A stretch of 64,000 bases of DNA, taken from contig CM055819.1 in assembly GCA_029582265.1 (NCBI GenBank), forward strand, positions 25,186,715 through 25,250,714, read 5' to 3'. Position numbers and translations under genes: made by a program. Source of the stretch: Zoroaster sp. YZ-2022 (lineage: Eukaryota > Echinodermata > Asteroidea > Forcipulatida > Zoroasteridae). Under the pieces are notes generated by a model. It was not told the DNA's origin. It saw nothing but the letters and a program-made list of their open reading frames with translations, and ran no database searches. Below, in pieces: positions 11,563 to 22,524 of this stretch (position 1 is the stretch's first letter; each line of letters begins with the position of its first letter).

Positions 11563-13200
11563 GTTCATGTATCGTTCATGTATCGTCCATGTACGTAAGT
11601 AATTCGCCGCACTCGTGAAATAACGAACTTGCCTTTGGCTTTAATATGAATTATTAGGCTACTGTTTGCATAAAATCATAGGTGAAATTGTATGGTTTAC
11701 TGTAAAGTTGGTGCTTGTGAAAATGGAAAAGTTGTTTAACCACTGATTTTACTATATTTATACAAATAGTAAGGGATTTACATAACCTCAATTTGTTGTA
11801 CACGAACATCTGTGATTTTATTGTTCTATGCCGTCAATGAGCTGTTGTCAGTGGAAACCAAAAGAGGTGAATGCTTTGCATTTGCAGTGATTTTTTTTAA
11901 AGGAATAGGGGCCTACTGATCCTCAAAATGGACACATTCCTTATAGGAGAAGCGAGCAAAGGCTAGGCCTACTTCTTAATTCGTTGGTGTTATTTCGTCT
12001 GTTGTGGTAAATTATTGATAAAATGATCATTAATATCATGGTTATGGAAAGAAATATTTTATTTTTAAAAACTAAAACAATTTTATTTTCAAGTTTAAAA
12101 ACAATTTTACAACCATCTGTAATAAGATGAAGCATGGGTCAACCGTTTTTCTTCTTCAGTAAAATTTCTGTGCCCCCATCAACTTTAACAACAGTTTGGG
12201 GGTGGGTCATTATACTGTAACGGTCGGGTCCAACCCTGCCGCTCTTATCACTACTAAAACGGGCGTGTCTCAACAACCCGCTTTAACAGAACGCGGAAGT
12301 CTGGGATGTGTGATGTACGAGTGTACAATCTGGGCTTGAGGTTGTAAGTGAAGATGGTGTGTGATGGTGGAGAGGATGATGATGATGAGTTTTACAGAGT
12401 CAAGAATGAGGATTGACAAGATGATGACGAGACAGACGACCAAATCTAATAATAAAAGGTTTCACTGGAACAAAAGGGTTTACTTTCAATTCAACCGGTA
12501 TATGCTTCTTTATTAACTCTCTTCAATGTCTTCCATTCATTAGTTCTCTTAAATTTCTTCCATTTAATTAATGGGGATTCTATCTAAACTTGATGTAGGG
12601 TCCCTACTAAATCAGTAATTCAAGGATCACGCACAGTGACGGATTATGCATGACCGATCAATCAAGGACTTGTAGCATGTCTATGGTTGACGATGGGTAG
12701 CAATAACATGTACGCACAATGCGCGTGCGACCACAAGTAATTGACAGTAAAACAATGACAGTAAAACAAGTAATTGGTTAAGCTAGTAAACAAGATGTGC
12801 ATGCGACCAAAGTGATTGGCACTTCACAGCTTGACATATGCATATTCAATCCACTGTCTAAAATTAACATTAATTAACTCATTGGTAAAGTTTACCTGAA
12901 GTTTCTCTACTGCAAGGTCAAAGTGCATGTCTTCATGTACAAAATGTAATACAATGTATTACATTCTCACAGATACGAACTTGCTGTGTGTGTAAACACT
13001 GCTGTCACTACACAAGTACTTTACATTGGTAAAACTTAACCATGTTTAAGTACTGGTGTAAGGCTACTGGGGCTCTAATAAATTTAGTTTAGAAATCAAT
13101 ACAGTATAGCTTAAGCTTAACTCTTGTTCTGTAAGGTTTGCTTCTGGAGAAAAGTGATTTTCTCCACAATACCAACATCAATTGTTTGATGACCATAATT
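11563..13200. repeat. Unit spacer, no gene seen
   Basis: AT-rich non-coding part of unit 1. It includes three imperfect 'catgtatcgt' repeats at 11570-11595, a GAT-rich stretch at about 12365-12430 and a near-palindrome attgtattacatt at about 12945-12965. All of it recurs in units 2-4. Confidence 0.6.
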
Positions 13201-13249
13201 CTATGCGTCTCAAAAAATTAAAAAAATAAATAAAAACCGGCAATCAAGA

Positions 13250-13831
13250 CGTCCACGCATAGGATCACGCATTCGGCTAGTGCAGTCTGCTAACGACTTC
13301 CTCTGTCCGGTCCGTACCTTAATGGCTTTCATTGCCATTCGCCCCCAATGTTTGGGGCCATTTTTCTGTCATATTGATGGAACCCCGTGAACTCGGTACC
13401 AGTTTAACTCGGTGTTTAAGAGAACAGTTTCATTGGCAGGCCTAAAAGTGCATCACATACGGGGTCACTCATTTCGTATTGGCGCGGCATCTTCCGCGTC
13501 TGCGCTCAGGCTTTCACAGGCTGACATTCGTAGCATGGTACGTTGGCATTCAAATGCTGTCTTGTCCTACATCCGCCCAGTTCCAACTTGCAACTTCCAA
13601 ACTCGTAGTAACTTGTCTATGGGGCGGGTTCAATTTTTGCAATCTTACACATTGGCTGCCGTCTGTTTATTTCAGTGTTATCGTGTTCAATTTGTTTCCA
13701 ATAGGTGCAATTTGGATCGTTGGGGATTCGCTAGTGCGGAGTGCAGAACGCCCGTTCGGCCTTCCTATGGAAGTGTTTTGGAAAGGCAAAGGTGGGGCAG
13801 GTATTGGCGACTGCCGCGACCTGCTGATTGA
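13250..13831 (+). pseudogene. Tyrosine recombinase C-terminal half, unit 1 (broken)
   Basis: Reading from 13250 in one frame gives RPRIGSRIRLV, then DFLCPVRALMAFIAIRP, then HIDGTP, a TGA at 13388-13390, and TRYQFNSVFKR onward. After that come the recombinase signatures: HSFR (HxxR box), RW and the nucleophile region SYIRP. This is the catalytic half of a YR of the kind found in DIRS/Ngaro retroelements. It cuts and rejoins DNA through a 3'-phosphotyrosine. The in-frame TGA is present in all four copies; leucine is common at this point (LTRYQF), so TTA to TGA is the simplest change. Here the usual Gly before RW is Val (SMVRW). The frame then runs on to a stop at 13831, overlapping the hydrolase in another frame. 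The N-terminal half is not found. Confidence 0.75.
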
Positions 13832-14223
13832 CCTCAGCAAACGGGCACCTTCCCCAGCTTTCATAATCATTCACTTGGGTACTAATGACCTAGTTGATAC
13901 AGACGAGTTTGCACTGCGGCAGCAGATTGCTGTGATGCTTCACGATTGTTGTTGGGTGTATCCGGGCTCAGCCATTGTTTGGTCTGATGTGCTGCCGCGT
14001 GTGTTTTACGTCGGCGCCCGTTCTCAACCGGCCATTGAGCGTAAGCGCCGAACAATTAATCGTTGGGCAGCATCTCAGTGCAGTGCAAGTTCCTTGTATT
14101 CATCACCCTCAGTTTAAATGGTCGGAGATCAGCCTGTACTTGTATGATGGCGTACATTTGTCTCCACTTGGTAATCAGTTGTTCATTAGTAATTTGTGTG
14201 GGCTTATTTTTTCACATATGTAA
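13700..14223 (+). pseudogene. SGNH hydrolase, unit 1 (frameshifted)
   Basis: Contains the SGNH/GDSL blocks: IVGDSLVR (block I serine), GGAGIGDC (block II glycine), HLGTNDL (block III Asn), then, after a frameshift, DGVHLS (block V Asp/His) and a stop TAA at 14221-14223. The shift is caused by absence of five bases (gcggt-like) near 14085 relative to unit 2. SGNH hydrolases act as esterases or lipases; such domains are known in some Ngaro-type elements, role unknown. The hydrolase frame follows the recombinase in a different frame, with a pyrimidine-rich ...caatag just before its first block, so splicing or frameshifting could join them. That is inference. Confidence 0.75.
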
Positions 14224-14730
14224 TGGTTTACGGAACCCTCTTTATTGACGTATTTTTTCCTCAATTTTCTACACTTTGTTGTTATACTGTATGGCAAGGT
14301 TCTATGTTTCAATAAAATTGTTATTGATGAATTGGTTTTGTTTGTTACCATCACTTCATCATTCCAGGATGGGGTTGTGGCTGTCTTTCTCTGTGTGGGC
14401 GCGCTTGGCGCGGGTGGCATTTTTTGTAGGGTTCAGACAGCCATTAACCCCATTTTGGTGAGTTGTGATCAACCTGTAATAATTACAGTATTCATGTCAT
14501 TAAATTTGTTTTGTTTGGGTATGGTTGCCATAGCGCTCGCAAGTTTCATGAGGCTATGATTCCGACTGAATGTTCCATCGGTGGAAGCGCAACTGTATCT
14601 TTTGATTATGTTATTAAACATGCTTTTGTCATTTTATTATAATTATATACAGACATGGAGGTAAAGTTAACCTGGTGTAGGCCTACCCAAGAATGTTTGG
14701 TTTTTAGCTGGCATATCCAGCAATTTGTAG

Positions 14731-14864
14731 GGTCTGGTGTACCCGCTGTTGTAAGTGTCTTGTGTACCCGCTTTTAAGGGTCTGGTGTACCCGCTTTTTT
14801 GGGTCTGGTGTACCCGCTTTTAAGGGTCTGGTGTACCCGCTTTTTGGGTCTGGTGTACCTGCCG
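14731..14864 (+). repeat. Minisatellite ggtctggtgtacccgctttt, unit 1
   Basis: About six copies of a 20-24-bp repeat with variable T/TTAAG/TTTTG spacers. The same array with 5-8 copies occurs at the same point in every unit. The last repeat always reads acctgccg (or acctgtcg) before gtttttg. Confidence 0.9.
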
Positions 14865-15545
14865 TTTTTGTGCTTAGTGACCGGTTTGCCCAAACAAATG
14901 GTATCCGGCACAAAATAAAAACAGTTGTTTTGACTGTGGCATGAATTCATTCAACCTGCGTCTTTCTTTGTTTTATTGGAGTCTGAGTATAATTCCTTTC
15001 ATCACCTTTAGGATAAAAGGTCTTATGCTCAGCGTAAACTTACATTGTTCTATCCCATGCTGGGGCTTTCCTCTCCGATTGCGTGTTATTGCATTTTCTG
15101 CAAAATGCTTGGCATCATATTTGTTGTGTTGCGCACTCACTCGTGAGAAGTGTTTCATCACTTGTCTTTCATTATTGGCCCCTGGTATTTGGCTGTATGC
15201 CAAAACAATCGGCTGACCTTGGGCTATTTGTTTACTGGTTGTTAGGCAGGTACATGTACGTGCTCGTATGCAAATTCTTTACAGGCTTAACCAATTAATT
15301 TGCTCATCTAAGCGTCATTAAACTTTAGGTTAGGCGGGCTTAATGAATTTAACTTCCACTTTGTCACAGTCACTGGATTAATGAAGATGCTAGAAAATAT
15401 TGGTGTGACAAAGGTGATATAAAAATTTCGCCTCGGTTCTTCTGCAGCTGGATAAATCGCTCTGGCTTGTGGATTGTCAATTAAAAAGACATCGCTTCAG
15501 TTGTTTATTTCGGCAGCTGACGATTTTTGATATTTTGCGGCTGTA
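14865..15545. repeat. Unit 3' segment, no gene supported
   Basis: Shared by all units (markers: accggtttgcccaaacaaat, gttctatcccatgctggggc, ggttaggcgggcttaatgaa). Short open frames recur because the sequence is conserved between units, but they show no domain. Confidence 0.6.
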
Positions 15546-16197
15546 TTTTTCGAAGCTAGTGTTCCAGACGCAAGCATCGGAGGCGTTCTCGACAAGTTGT
15601 ATCCGGTAAATTATCGTTGGAATTTGTGCAAGGACAAATCTCCAAGGACAATATTATTTTCCTTTTCAATTTGTGAAGGATAATTCATATTGGACTTGGG
15701 TTCTCCAGCTGCAATTTTTGGTTGAAAAACAATTGACTATCAACATTATCCAGCGGATTTTGTTTATCGAGTTTGCTTTTTCTGTGGATTTCTATGTAAC
15801 ATCGGCTCAGTTCTTCAATGCCACTGTTACACAAATAAAAGTTCTCTCCGTTTCCTCATGTAGTTTTGTACGAGGCCGCATAGTTCCACTTGTCTTTAGT
15901 AATTTCGTGGATATATATTCAGTTATTGGATTGTCAACGTATTATTTGGATTTACATATGTTTTGGTGGAATTTTGACGTCTCTGTGGTCGCGGCAATTT
16001 GAGCTACCGAACATTATTACAGTAACGTTGTAGGCATAGTTAGGCCTCCACTGTTCGGCCTGAGTTTTAACTTAACGGATAGAACTTCTGACTATTGTTT
16101 TTTTTCCAGTGTACAAAACTGTTATCTTCAATTTCAATAGCACTTTTACACGGGGGTTGCTTCAACTTTTCCGGCGCTTATTCATTCGGACTGAGGT

Positions 16198-16542
16198 CTA
16201 CCCGTAACTTGTTATAGGCCCTAACGGCATAAACTGTGATTGGAACAGTAAAGACAGAGAATTCGTTGCGTTGTTGTAGCCGCCGGCTGAGGGATATGCC
16301 TCGGCTGAAGAGACAAACACGAATGCCAGCACGGCTATCATCGCCGCTGAAGCAGTCAGCACATCGAGGACAGGGACCAAGGCAACGCCGAGGTGCCAGG
16401 GGTCCGACGGCAGCTCAAGGTCGGCCTCCTGCGAGTGACAGACACTGCACCATGAGTGGCCGGCAGTTGTCGTTTGTGCTCCAGTGACCGCGGTACTCCC
16501 ATCACTACCAACACGGTAGCGGGTGTGTTGGGAAATATCCAA
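16198..16542 (-). other. Recurrent minus-strand open frame, uncertain
   Basis: Longest of the three related frames, 114 codons, with a WCSVCHSQEADLE segment and a hydrophobic stretch ending in AVLAFVFVSSAEA. No family is recognised. Small indels change the frame in the copies at 10913-11155 and 23843-24151, which argues against strong selection. Confidence 0.25.
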
Positions 16543-16597
16543 CCAGCTACAGTGGGCAATGATCGGGCAAGTTGTAAAGTTAATGGTTCATCATTGG

Positions 16598-16843
16598 CGG
16601 ATCCGGGGGGGGGGGGGGGGGGGCGAAGGGGGCTGTAATCGTTTAAAAAAATAATTTAAAAAAAAAAGGAGAGAAAGAGAGGTGAGAGAGAGGGGGGAGG
16701 GGAGGGGAAAAACGCACTCGCATTCCCACAGTGTGCTTTGTTTTTCTCTCCCTTTGATTATTTCATTGTAATTTTTGTAGTACTGAAAAAAATTTGTTTT
16801 TGGGTTCTCAGCCCCCCCCCTAAAAAATGTTCTGGATCCGCCC
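16598..16843. mobile_element. GGATCC-ended short element, unit 2
   Basis: Left ggcggatccgggg with a G-run of about 18, right tctggatccgcc. It contains a ggagag/gagggg purine tract. Mirror copy at 667-882. Confidence 0.5.
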
Positions 16844-17091
16844 ATGTTCATGTATCGTTCATGTACGTAAGTAATTCGCCGCACTCGTGAAATAACGAAC
16901 TTGCCTTTGGCTTTAATATGGAGTATTAGGCTACTGTTTGCATAAAATCATAGGTAAAATTGTATGATTTACTGTAAAGTTGGTGCTTGTGAAAATGGAA
17001 AAGTTGTTTAACCACTGATTGTAAGGGATTTGTTACAAAAAAGAAAATCATAAGTGAAATTGTATGATTTACTGTAAAGTTGGTGCTTGTG

Positions 17092-17458
17092 GAGCGTCGT
17101 GGCCGAGCGGTCTAACTTACCAGACTCAAGTTCTGGTGTTAGCAGCAGAATGTGGGTTCGAATCCCGGCCGTGACACTTGTGTCCTTGAGCAAGACACTT
17201 AACCATAATTGCTTCTCTCCATCCAGGGGTTAAATGGGTACCTGTGAGGGCAGAGTTGGTTGATTAGCCCTACATGTATATGCGCTGTAATGGCAGCAAT
17301 TGAGCTGTACACTCCCCAGGGAGCTGAGATGGTTTCAGGAATGATTTATGAGCCTTATGAGCCTTATGAGCAGGGGTAATGATATAATGCGCCTTGAGCA
17401 CCACTTAGTTGGTGGATACGTGCGCTATATAAGTCCACTTATTATTATTATTATTATT
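17092..17458 (+). mobile_element. tRNA-derived SINE, full length, unit 2
   Basis: The head gagcgtcgtggccgagcggt contains an A box (tggccgagcgg), a leucine/serine-type long variable arm and a B box (gggttcgaatccc, about 17154-17166). The body is shared with the other copies, and the tail is (ATT)n. Pol III transcription and LINE-driven retroposition are known for such SINEs. It inserted between cttgtg and gaaaatgg: unit 1 shows the empty site at about 11716. Confidence 0.9.
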
Positions 17459-18807
17459 GTGAAAATGGAAAAGTTGTTTAACCACTGATTTTATACAAAT
17501 AGTAAGGGATTTACATAACCTCAATTTGTTGTACACGAACATCTGTGATTTTATTGTTCTATGCCGTCAATGAGCTGTTGTCAGTGGAAACCAAAAGAGG
17601 TGAATGCTTTACATTTGCAATGATTTTTTTTAAAGGAATAGGGTCCTACTGATCCTCAAAATGGACACATTCCTTATAGGAGAAGCGAACAAATGCTAGG
17701 CCTACTTCTTAATTCGTTGGTGTTATTTCGTCTGTTGTGGTAAATTATTGAGAAAATGATCATTAATATCATGGTTATGGAAAGAAATATTTTATTTGAA
17801 AAATAAATTATACCGTTTTATTTTTAAAAACTAAAACAATTTTATTTTCAAGTTTAAAAACAATTTTACAACCATCTGGAATAAGATGAAGCATGGGTCA
17901 ACCGTTTTTCTTCTTCAGTAAAATTTCTGTGCCCCCATCAACTTTAACAACAGTTTGGGGGTGGGTCATTATACTGTAACGGTCGGGTCCAACCCTGCCG
18001 CTCTTATCACTACTAAAACGGGCGTGTCTCAACAACCCGCTTTAACAGAACGCGGAAGTCTGAGGTGTGATGTACGAGTGTACAATCTGGGCTTGAGGTT
18101 GTAAGTGAAGATGGTGTGTGATGGTGGAGAGGATGATGATGATGAGTTTTACAGAGTCAAGAATGAGGACTGACAAGATGATGACGAGACGGACGACTAA
18201 ACCTGATAATAAAAGGTTACACTGAAACAAAAGGGTTTACTTTCAATTCAATCGGTATGCTTCTTTATTAACTCTCTTCAATGTCTTCCATTTATTAGTT
18301 CTCTTAAATTTCTTCGTTCTCTTAAATTTCTTCCATTTAATTAATGGGGATTCTATCTAACTTGATGCAGGGTCCCTACTAAATCAGTAATTCAAGGATC
18401 ACGCACAGTGACGGATTATGCATGACCGATCAATCAAGGACTTGTAGCATGTCTATGGTTGACGATGGGTAGCAATAACATGTACGCACAATGCGCGTGC
18501 GACCAAAAGTAATTGGTTAAGCTAGTAAACAAGATGTGCGTGCGAGCAAAGTGATTGGCACTTCACAGCTTGACATACATGTATGCATTCAATCCACTGT
18601 CTAAAATTAACATTAATTAACTCATTGGTAAAGTTTACATGAAGTTTCTCTACTGCAAGGTCAAAGTGCATGTCTTCATGTACAAAATGTAATACAATGT
18701 ATTACATTCTCACATATACGAACTTGCTGTGTGTGTAAACACTGCTGTCACTGCACTACACAAGTACTTTACATCAATTGGTAAAACTTAACCATGTTTA
18801 AGTACTG
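17459..18807. repeat. Unit spacer, no gene seen
   Basis: Same AT-rich spacer as 11720-13060 of unit 1, including the GAT-rich stretch. No conserved coding frame. Confidence 0.6.
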
Positions 18808-19405
18808 GTGTAAGGTAGGGCTGTGCCGGGTATCCGGATCCCGACCGAAACTGTCATTACCCAGTTCCATTTTTCGGTTCCGAGTACCCGTAAACGACTT
18901 TTTAAAATTGGGACTTACCATTTCAGCGGTGTGAACTGAAATCTTTGACTATTGAACAAGGTAATGTTTACACTTTTAGGAGCAATTTTATTTAAGAGAT
19001 TACACTCTGATAACGCCTTTGTAGTATTTTACAGAAATTTCCATACATTTGGATACATTGTATCCAATCATTAAGACTCAAATAGCCTGGCTGCAGCATG
19101 CTACAAACAAATTAAGTATCAAACTAGCAGGATGGAATGTTTGCCTATTGTTCACAGTAATTGGATTAGCGGGACAATTTCTGCTGCTTCATGTCTGCAC
19201 TGGAGCGTGCTCCATGATGTGTTTATAGAGGGGATTTTATTATAGGGGACGTCCACATTATTCGTTGTCCTTGTTGAGTAACATTTGTTGTGTAATTATT
19301 TTGATGTGCCACCGGCCATCCCTCAGCATATCACCAACATTTACATTTATTTACCCACCGATACCGAGCTCTCTTGTGTATTACATTTGCTAACAAGGTG
19401 ACAAT

Positions 19406-19711
19406 TTGTTTCAAAAGAATGACATAAAAAGGGAGGTGTTTAGGCGGTCATTGTCTTTGAAACCAAACCAGCCGGGCTCAGTGATGATCCATGTCATTGG
19501 TGGCGATCAGATGCCGTTCGGTTTCCATCATTTGCAAGGATCGCCAACGAAGTATCTTGGTATTCCAGCAACGTCAGTGCCCTCCAAACGAGTGTTTTCC
19601 ACCGCGGGAAATATCGTCACGGCAAATCGGACCTGCTTAACGCCCGATAACGTGAACATGTTGGTATTCCTGGCAATGAATGCCAGCATAACTGCCACCC
19701 CACCAGAGTGA
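19406..19711 (+). pseudogene. hAT transposase, C-terminal dimerisation region
   Basis: The residues KYLGIPATSVPSKRVFSTAG, then N and a conserved RTCLTPDNVNMLVFLAMN, match the hATC dimerisation segment. In intact members this segment follows the catalytic domain. About 65 residues of hATC are readable, ending in TGA. The residues before KYLGIP (from the first Met) look unrelated, so the frame is fused by deletion to non-transposase sequence. The DDE catalytic domain and BED finger are missing, so the copy cannot move itself. Confidence 0.85.
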
Positions 19712-20662
19712 ACTTATCAATGAGTAACAATCAGTAAACCTCAACCAATTTTGAAAGAGAAATATTGGGTTCTGAAAATAATCTTAATTCTTAAAATCAT
19801 TGTTTAGCTTTATTATTATTATTAGTAGTAGCTGTTGTTTTTAATTATTCCTAGCTAGGTCTCATATAAATTCATTCTTTCAGGAAACAAGGTTTATTGA
19901 CATTTAACTAAAGTTTATTGTGATAGAAATATTCAAGTTCTGATTTTAGATTCATAATATTTTGCAGTTTCATAATATTAAATATTATTTTAGTACGCAA
20001 AATCATGTCCTTAATCCAAAGCAAACATGACGTACGGGATATCCTTATTTAGAAGGCAGGGGCGCGGCAAGGCGCAAGCACATGGATCGTTTTCCCACAA
20101 TGGATTAGTTACGCCCACATCGTCTTAGTTCCGCCCACATCACCTTTGATTGACCAATGACATTATTCAACACGTGTTTTGTGACATGAATATCAAAGTC
20201 AACTTGCTATACGGATGCGCTCTGATCACGGACACACCAGTTGATTATTGTCTTCTGATTGGTAGTCATGACGTTATCACGTGTGAGGCTGCTGTAGCTG
20301 TCTGTGTGATGCACCGGCCGTGTGTACCGTGCGCATGTGTGATCAATTGGGCTTTCTGTTGTTCACTCACTGTTTATGGTATATTGTAAGTTACAGATAC
20401 TTTTGTAGCAATTTTATGGTTTCATTTCAGAAATAACTTTCAGTAAATACAATATTTTGTCACCAAAATGTTATACTTTAATAAAGATCGAATTAAATAT
20501 GGTATCCTCTGTATTATAAAGGTAGATTTTGTTAACATTTACATGTATTTGTACACCAAAGGAGGCATGTTTTCAACAAGGATGAAAACGGGTATCCGGG
20601 TATCCGAACTTTTCTGATTTCGGGTATCCGGTTCCAAAAATATCCGAAAACGCACAGCCCTA
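19712..20662. mobile_element. hAT 3' non-coding part
   Basis: AT-rich. The open frame 20150-20389 has many Cys and Val but no recognised domain. It ends with repeated gggtatccg motifs before the terminal repeat. Confidence 0.6.
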
Positions 20663-20870
20663 GTGTAAGGCTACTGGGGCTCTAATAAATTTAGTTTAGA
20701 AATCAACTCAGTATAGCTTAAGCTTAACTCTTGGTCTGTAAGGTTTGCTTCTGGAGAAAAGTGATTTTCTCCACAATACCAACATCAATTTTTTGATGAC
20801 CATAATTCTATGCGTCTCAAAAAATAAAAAAAATAAATAAAAACCGGCGCTCAAGACGTCCACGCATAGG

Positions 20871-21250
20871 ATCACGCATTCGGCTAGTGCAGTCTGGTAA
20901 CGACTTCCTCTGTCCGGTCCGTGCCTTCATCACCATTCGCCCCCAATGTTTGGGGCCATTTTTCTGTCATTTTGATGGAACCCCGTGAACTCGGTACCAG
21001 TTTAACTCGGTGTTTAAGAGAACAGTTTCATTGGCAGGCCTAAAAGTGCATCACATACAATGTACATGTACGGGGTCACTCATTTTGTTTTATTTCGGCA
21101 TCTTCCGCGTCTGCGCTCGGGCTTTCACAGGCTGACATTCGTAGCATGGGACGTTGGCATTCAAATGCTGTCTTGTCCTACATCCGCCCAGTTCCAACTT
21201 GCAACTTGCAAACTCGTAGTAACTTGTCTATGGGGCGGGTTCAATTTTTG
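20871..21250 (+). pseudogene. Tyrosine recombinase C-terminal half, unit 2 (broken)
   Basis: Same region as in unit 1, with a 9-base deletion after the CPVRA segment, the shared TGA after GTP, a 12-base acatgtac-type insertion after 'cacatac', and damage in the HxxR box: cactcattttgt reads HSFC, so the catalytic Arg is lost. SMGRW and SYIRP are intact. This copy cannot be an active recombinase although its neighbouring hydrolase is open. Confidence 0.7.
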
Positions 21251-21314
21251 CAATCTTACACATTGGCTGCCGTGTGTTTATTTCAGTGTTATCGTGTTCA
21301 ATTTGTTTTCAATA

Positions 21315-21836
21315 GGTGCAATTTGGATCGTTGGGGATTCGCTAGTGCGGAGTGCAGAACGCCCGTTCGGCCTTCCTATGGAAGTGTTTTGGAAAGGCAA
21401 AGGTGGGGCAGGTATTGGCGACTGCAGCGACCTGCTGATTGACCTCAGCAAACGGGCACCTTCCCCAGCTTTCATAATCATTCACTTGGGTACTAATGAC
21501 CTAGTTGATACAGACGAGTTTGCACTGCGGCAGCAGATTGCCGTGATGCTTCGCGATTGTTGTTGGGCGTATCCGGGCTCAACCATTGTTTGGTCTGATG
21601 TGCTGCCGCGTGTGTTTTACGTCGGCGCCCGTTCTCAACCGGCCATTGAGCGTAAGCGCCGAACAATTAATCGTTGGGCAGCATCTCAGTGCAGTGCGGT
21701 GCAAGTTCCTTGTATTCATCACCCTCAGTTTAAATGGTCGGAGATCAGCCTGTACTTGTATGATGGCGTACATTTGTCTCCACTTGGTAATCAGTTGTTC
21801 ATTAGTAATTTGTGTGGGCTTATTTTTTCACATATG
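21315..21836 (+). CDS. SGNH hydrolase domain, unit 2 (open; stop lost)
   Basis: The only copy whose hydrolase reads without frameshift. An open frame runs 21060-22175 (371 codons). In its numbering, the block I GDS is at 92-94, the block III GTND at 144-147, and the block V Asp and His at 235 and 238 (DGVHLS), so a full Ser/Asp/His set with the oxyanion Gly and Asn is visible. SGNH enzymes hydrolyse ester bonds. Within YR elements the substrate is unknown. The domain would normally end after HM, where the other units have TAA; here the codon is CAA (21837-21839), so the frame runs about 110 residues into what is 3' non-coding sequence elsewhere. No good start codon is apparent in the native frame: the first ~85 residues come from recombinase sequence read in the wrong frame. 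I treat it as a domain relic with intact motifs, possibly not expressed. Confidence 0.7.
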
Positions 21837-22345
21837 CAATGGTTTACGGAACCCTCTTTATTGACGTATTTTTCCCTCAATTTTCTACACTTTGTTGTTA
21901 TACTGTATGGCAAGGTTCCATGTTTCAATAAAATTGTTATTGATGAATTGGTTTTGTTTGTTACCATCACTTCATCATTCCAGGATGGGGTTGTGGCTGT
22001 CTTTCTCTGTGTGGGCGCGCTTGGCGCGGGTGGCATTTTTTGTAGGGTTCAGACAGCCATTAACCCCATTTTGGTGAGTTGTGATCAACCTGTAATAATT
22101 ACAGTATTCATGTCATTAAATTTGTTTTGTTTGGGTATGGTTGCCATAGCGCTCGCAAGTTTCATGAGGCTATGATTCCGACTGAATGTTCCATCGGTGG
22201 AAGCGCAAATGTATCTTTTGATTATGTTATGAAACATGCTTTTGTCATTTTATTATAATTATATACAGACATGGAGGTAAAGTTAACCTGGTGTAGGCCT
22301 ACCCAAGAATGTTTGGTTTTTAGCTGGCATATCCAGCAATTTGTA

Positions 22346-22524
22346 GGGCCTGGTGTACCCGCTTTTAAGGGTCTGGTGTACCCGCTTTTTTGGGTCTGGT
22401 GTACCCGCTTTTAAGGGTCTGGTGTACCCGCTTTTAAGGGTCTGGTGTACCCGCTTTTTGGGTCTGGTGTACCCGCTTTTTTGGGTCTGGTGTACCCGCT
22501 TTTTGGGTCTGGTGTACCTGCCGT
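22346..22524 (+). repeat. Minisatellite, unit 2 (8 copies)
   Basis: Longest version of the ggtctggtgtacccgctttt array. Its minus strand stays open through the repeats (VHQTLKSGYTRP-like), which is an artefact of repeat length, not a gene. Confidence 0.9.

Larger units (their letters stand above)
10301..15545 (+). repeat. YR/SGNH tandem unit 1
   Basis: Head-to-tail unit of about 5.25 kb, defined from the marker ttttcgaagctagtgttcc (about 10301) to its recurrence near 15546. It holds a 5' non-coding segment, the G-rich insertion, long AT-rich spacer, a recombinase C-terminal half, an SGNH hydrolase and the minisatellite. The array starts abruptly inside cassette spacer, with no terminal repeat at the junction. 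Unit 1 lacks the SINE present in units 2 and 3. Confidence 0.8.
18816..20662 (+). mobile_element. hAT transposon, internally deleted
   Basis: Ends are TAGGGCTGTGC and GCACAGCCCTA, flanked by the 8-bp duplication GTGTAAGG (18808-18815 and 20663-20670). Units 1, 3 and 4 have the empty site. Subterminal copies of gggtatccg occur at both ends (18829 region; 20590-20640), as expected for transposase-binding repeats. Length is 1847 bp, too short for a full hAT, and only the C-terminal transposase coding end is kept. A left-end fragment of a related element lies at 43941-44090. Confidence 0.92.

Noticed and set aside
12215..12500. Possible solo LTR (tgtaacggtcgggtcc ... aataaaagg ... caattcaa)
   Set aside because: No target duplication could be found and all units carry it in the same place, so its ends cannot be defined.
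13200..13250. N-terminal half of the recombinase upstream of 13250
   Set aside because: The frame runs into A-rich low-complexity sequence, and nothing resembling the first catalytic Arg region could be read in any unit.
14731..14864. CRISPR-like array appearance of the ggtctggtgtaccc repeats
   Set aside because: Repeat-to-repeat spacing is 20-24 bp with no unique spacers, in animal DNA. It is a minisatellite.
15673..16002. 109-codon frame in unit 2 as a gene
   Set aside because: The corresponding stretches in units 1 and 3 are interrupted, and no domain is recognisable.
17092..17175. Functional tRNA gene
   Set aside because: The A and B boxes are those of a SINE head. The same head recurs with an identical ~280-bp body and ATT tail, and the acceptor stem is not well paired.
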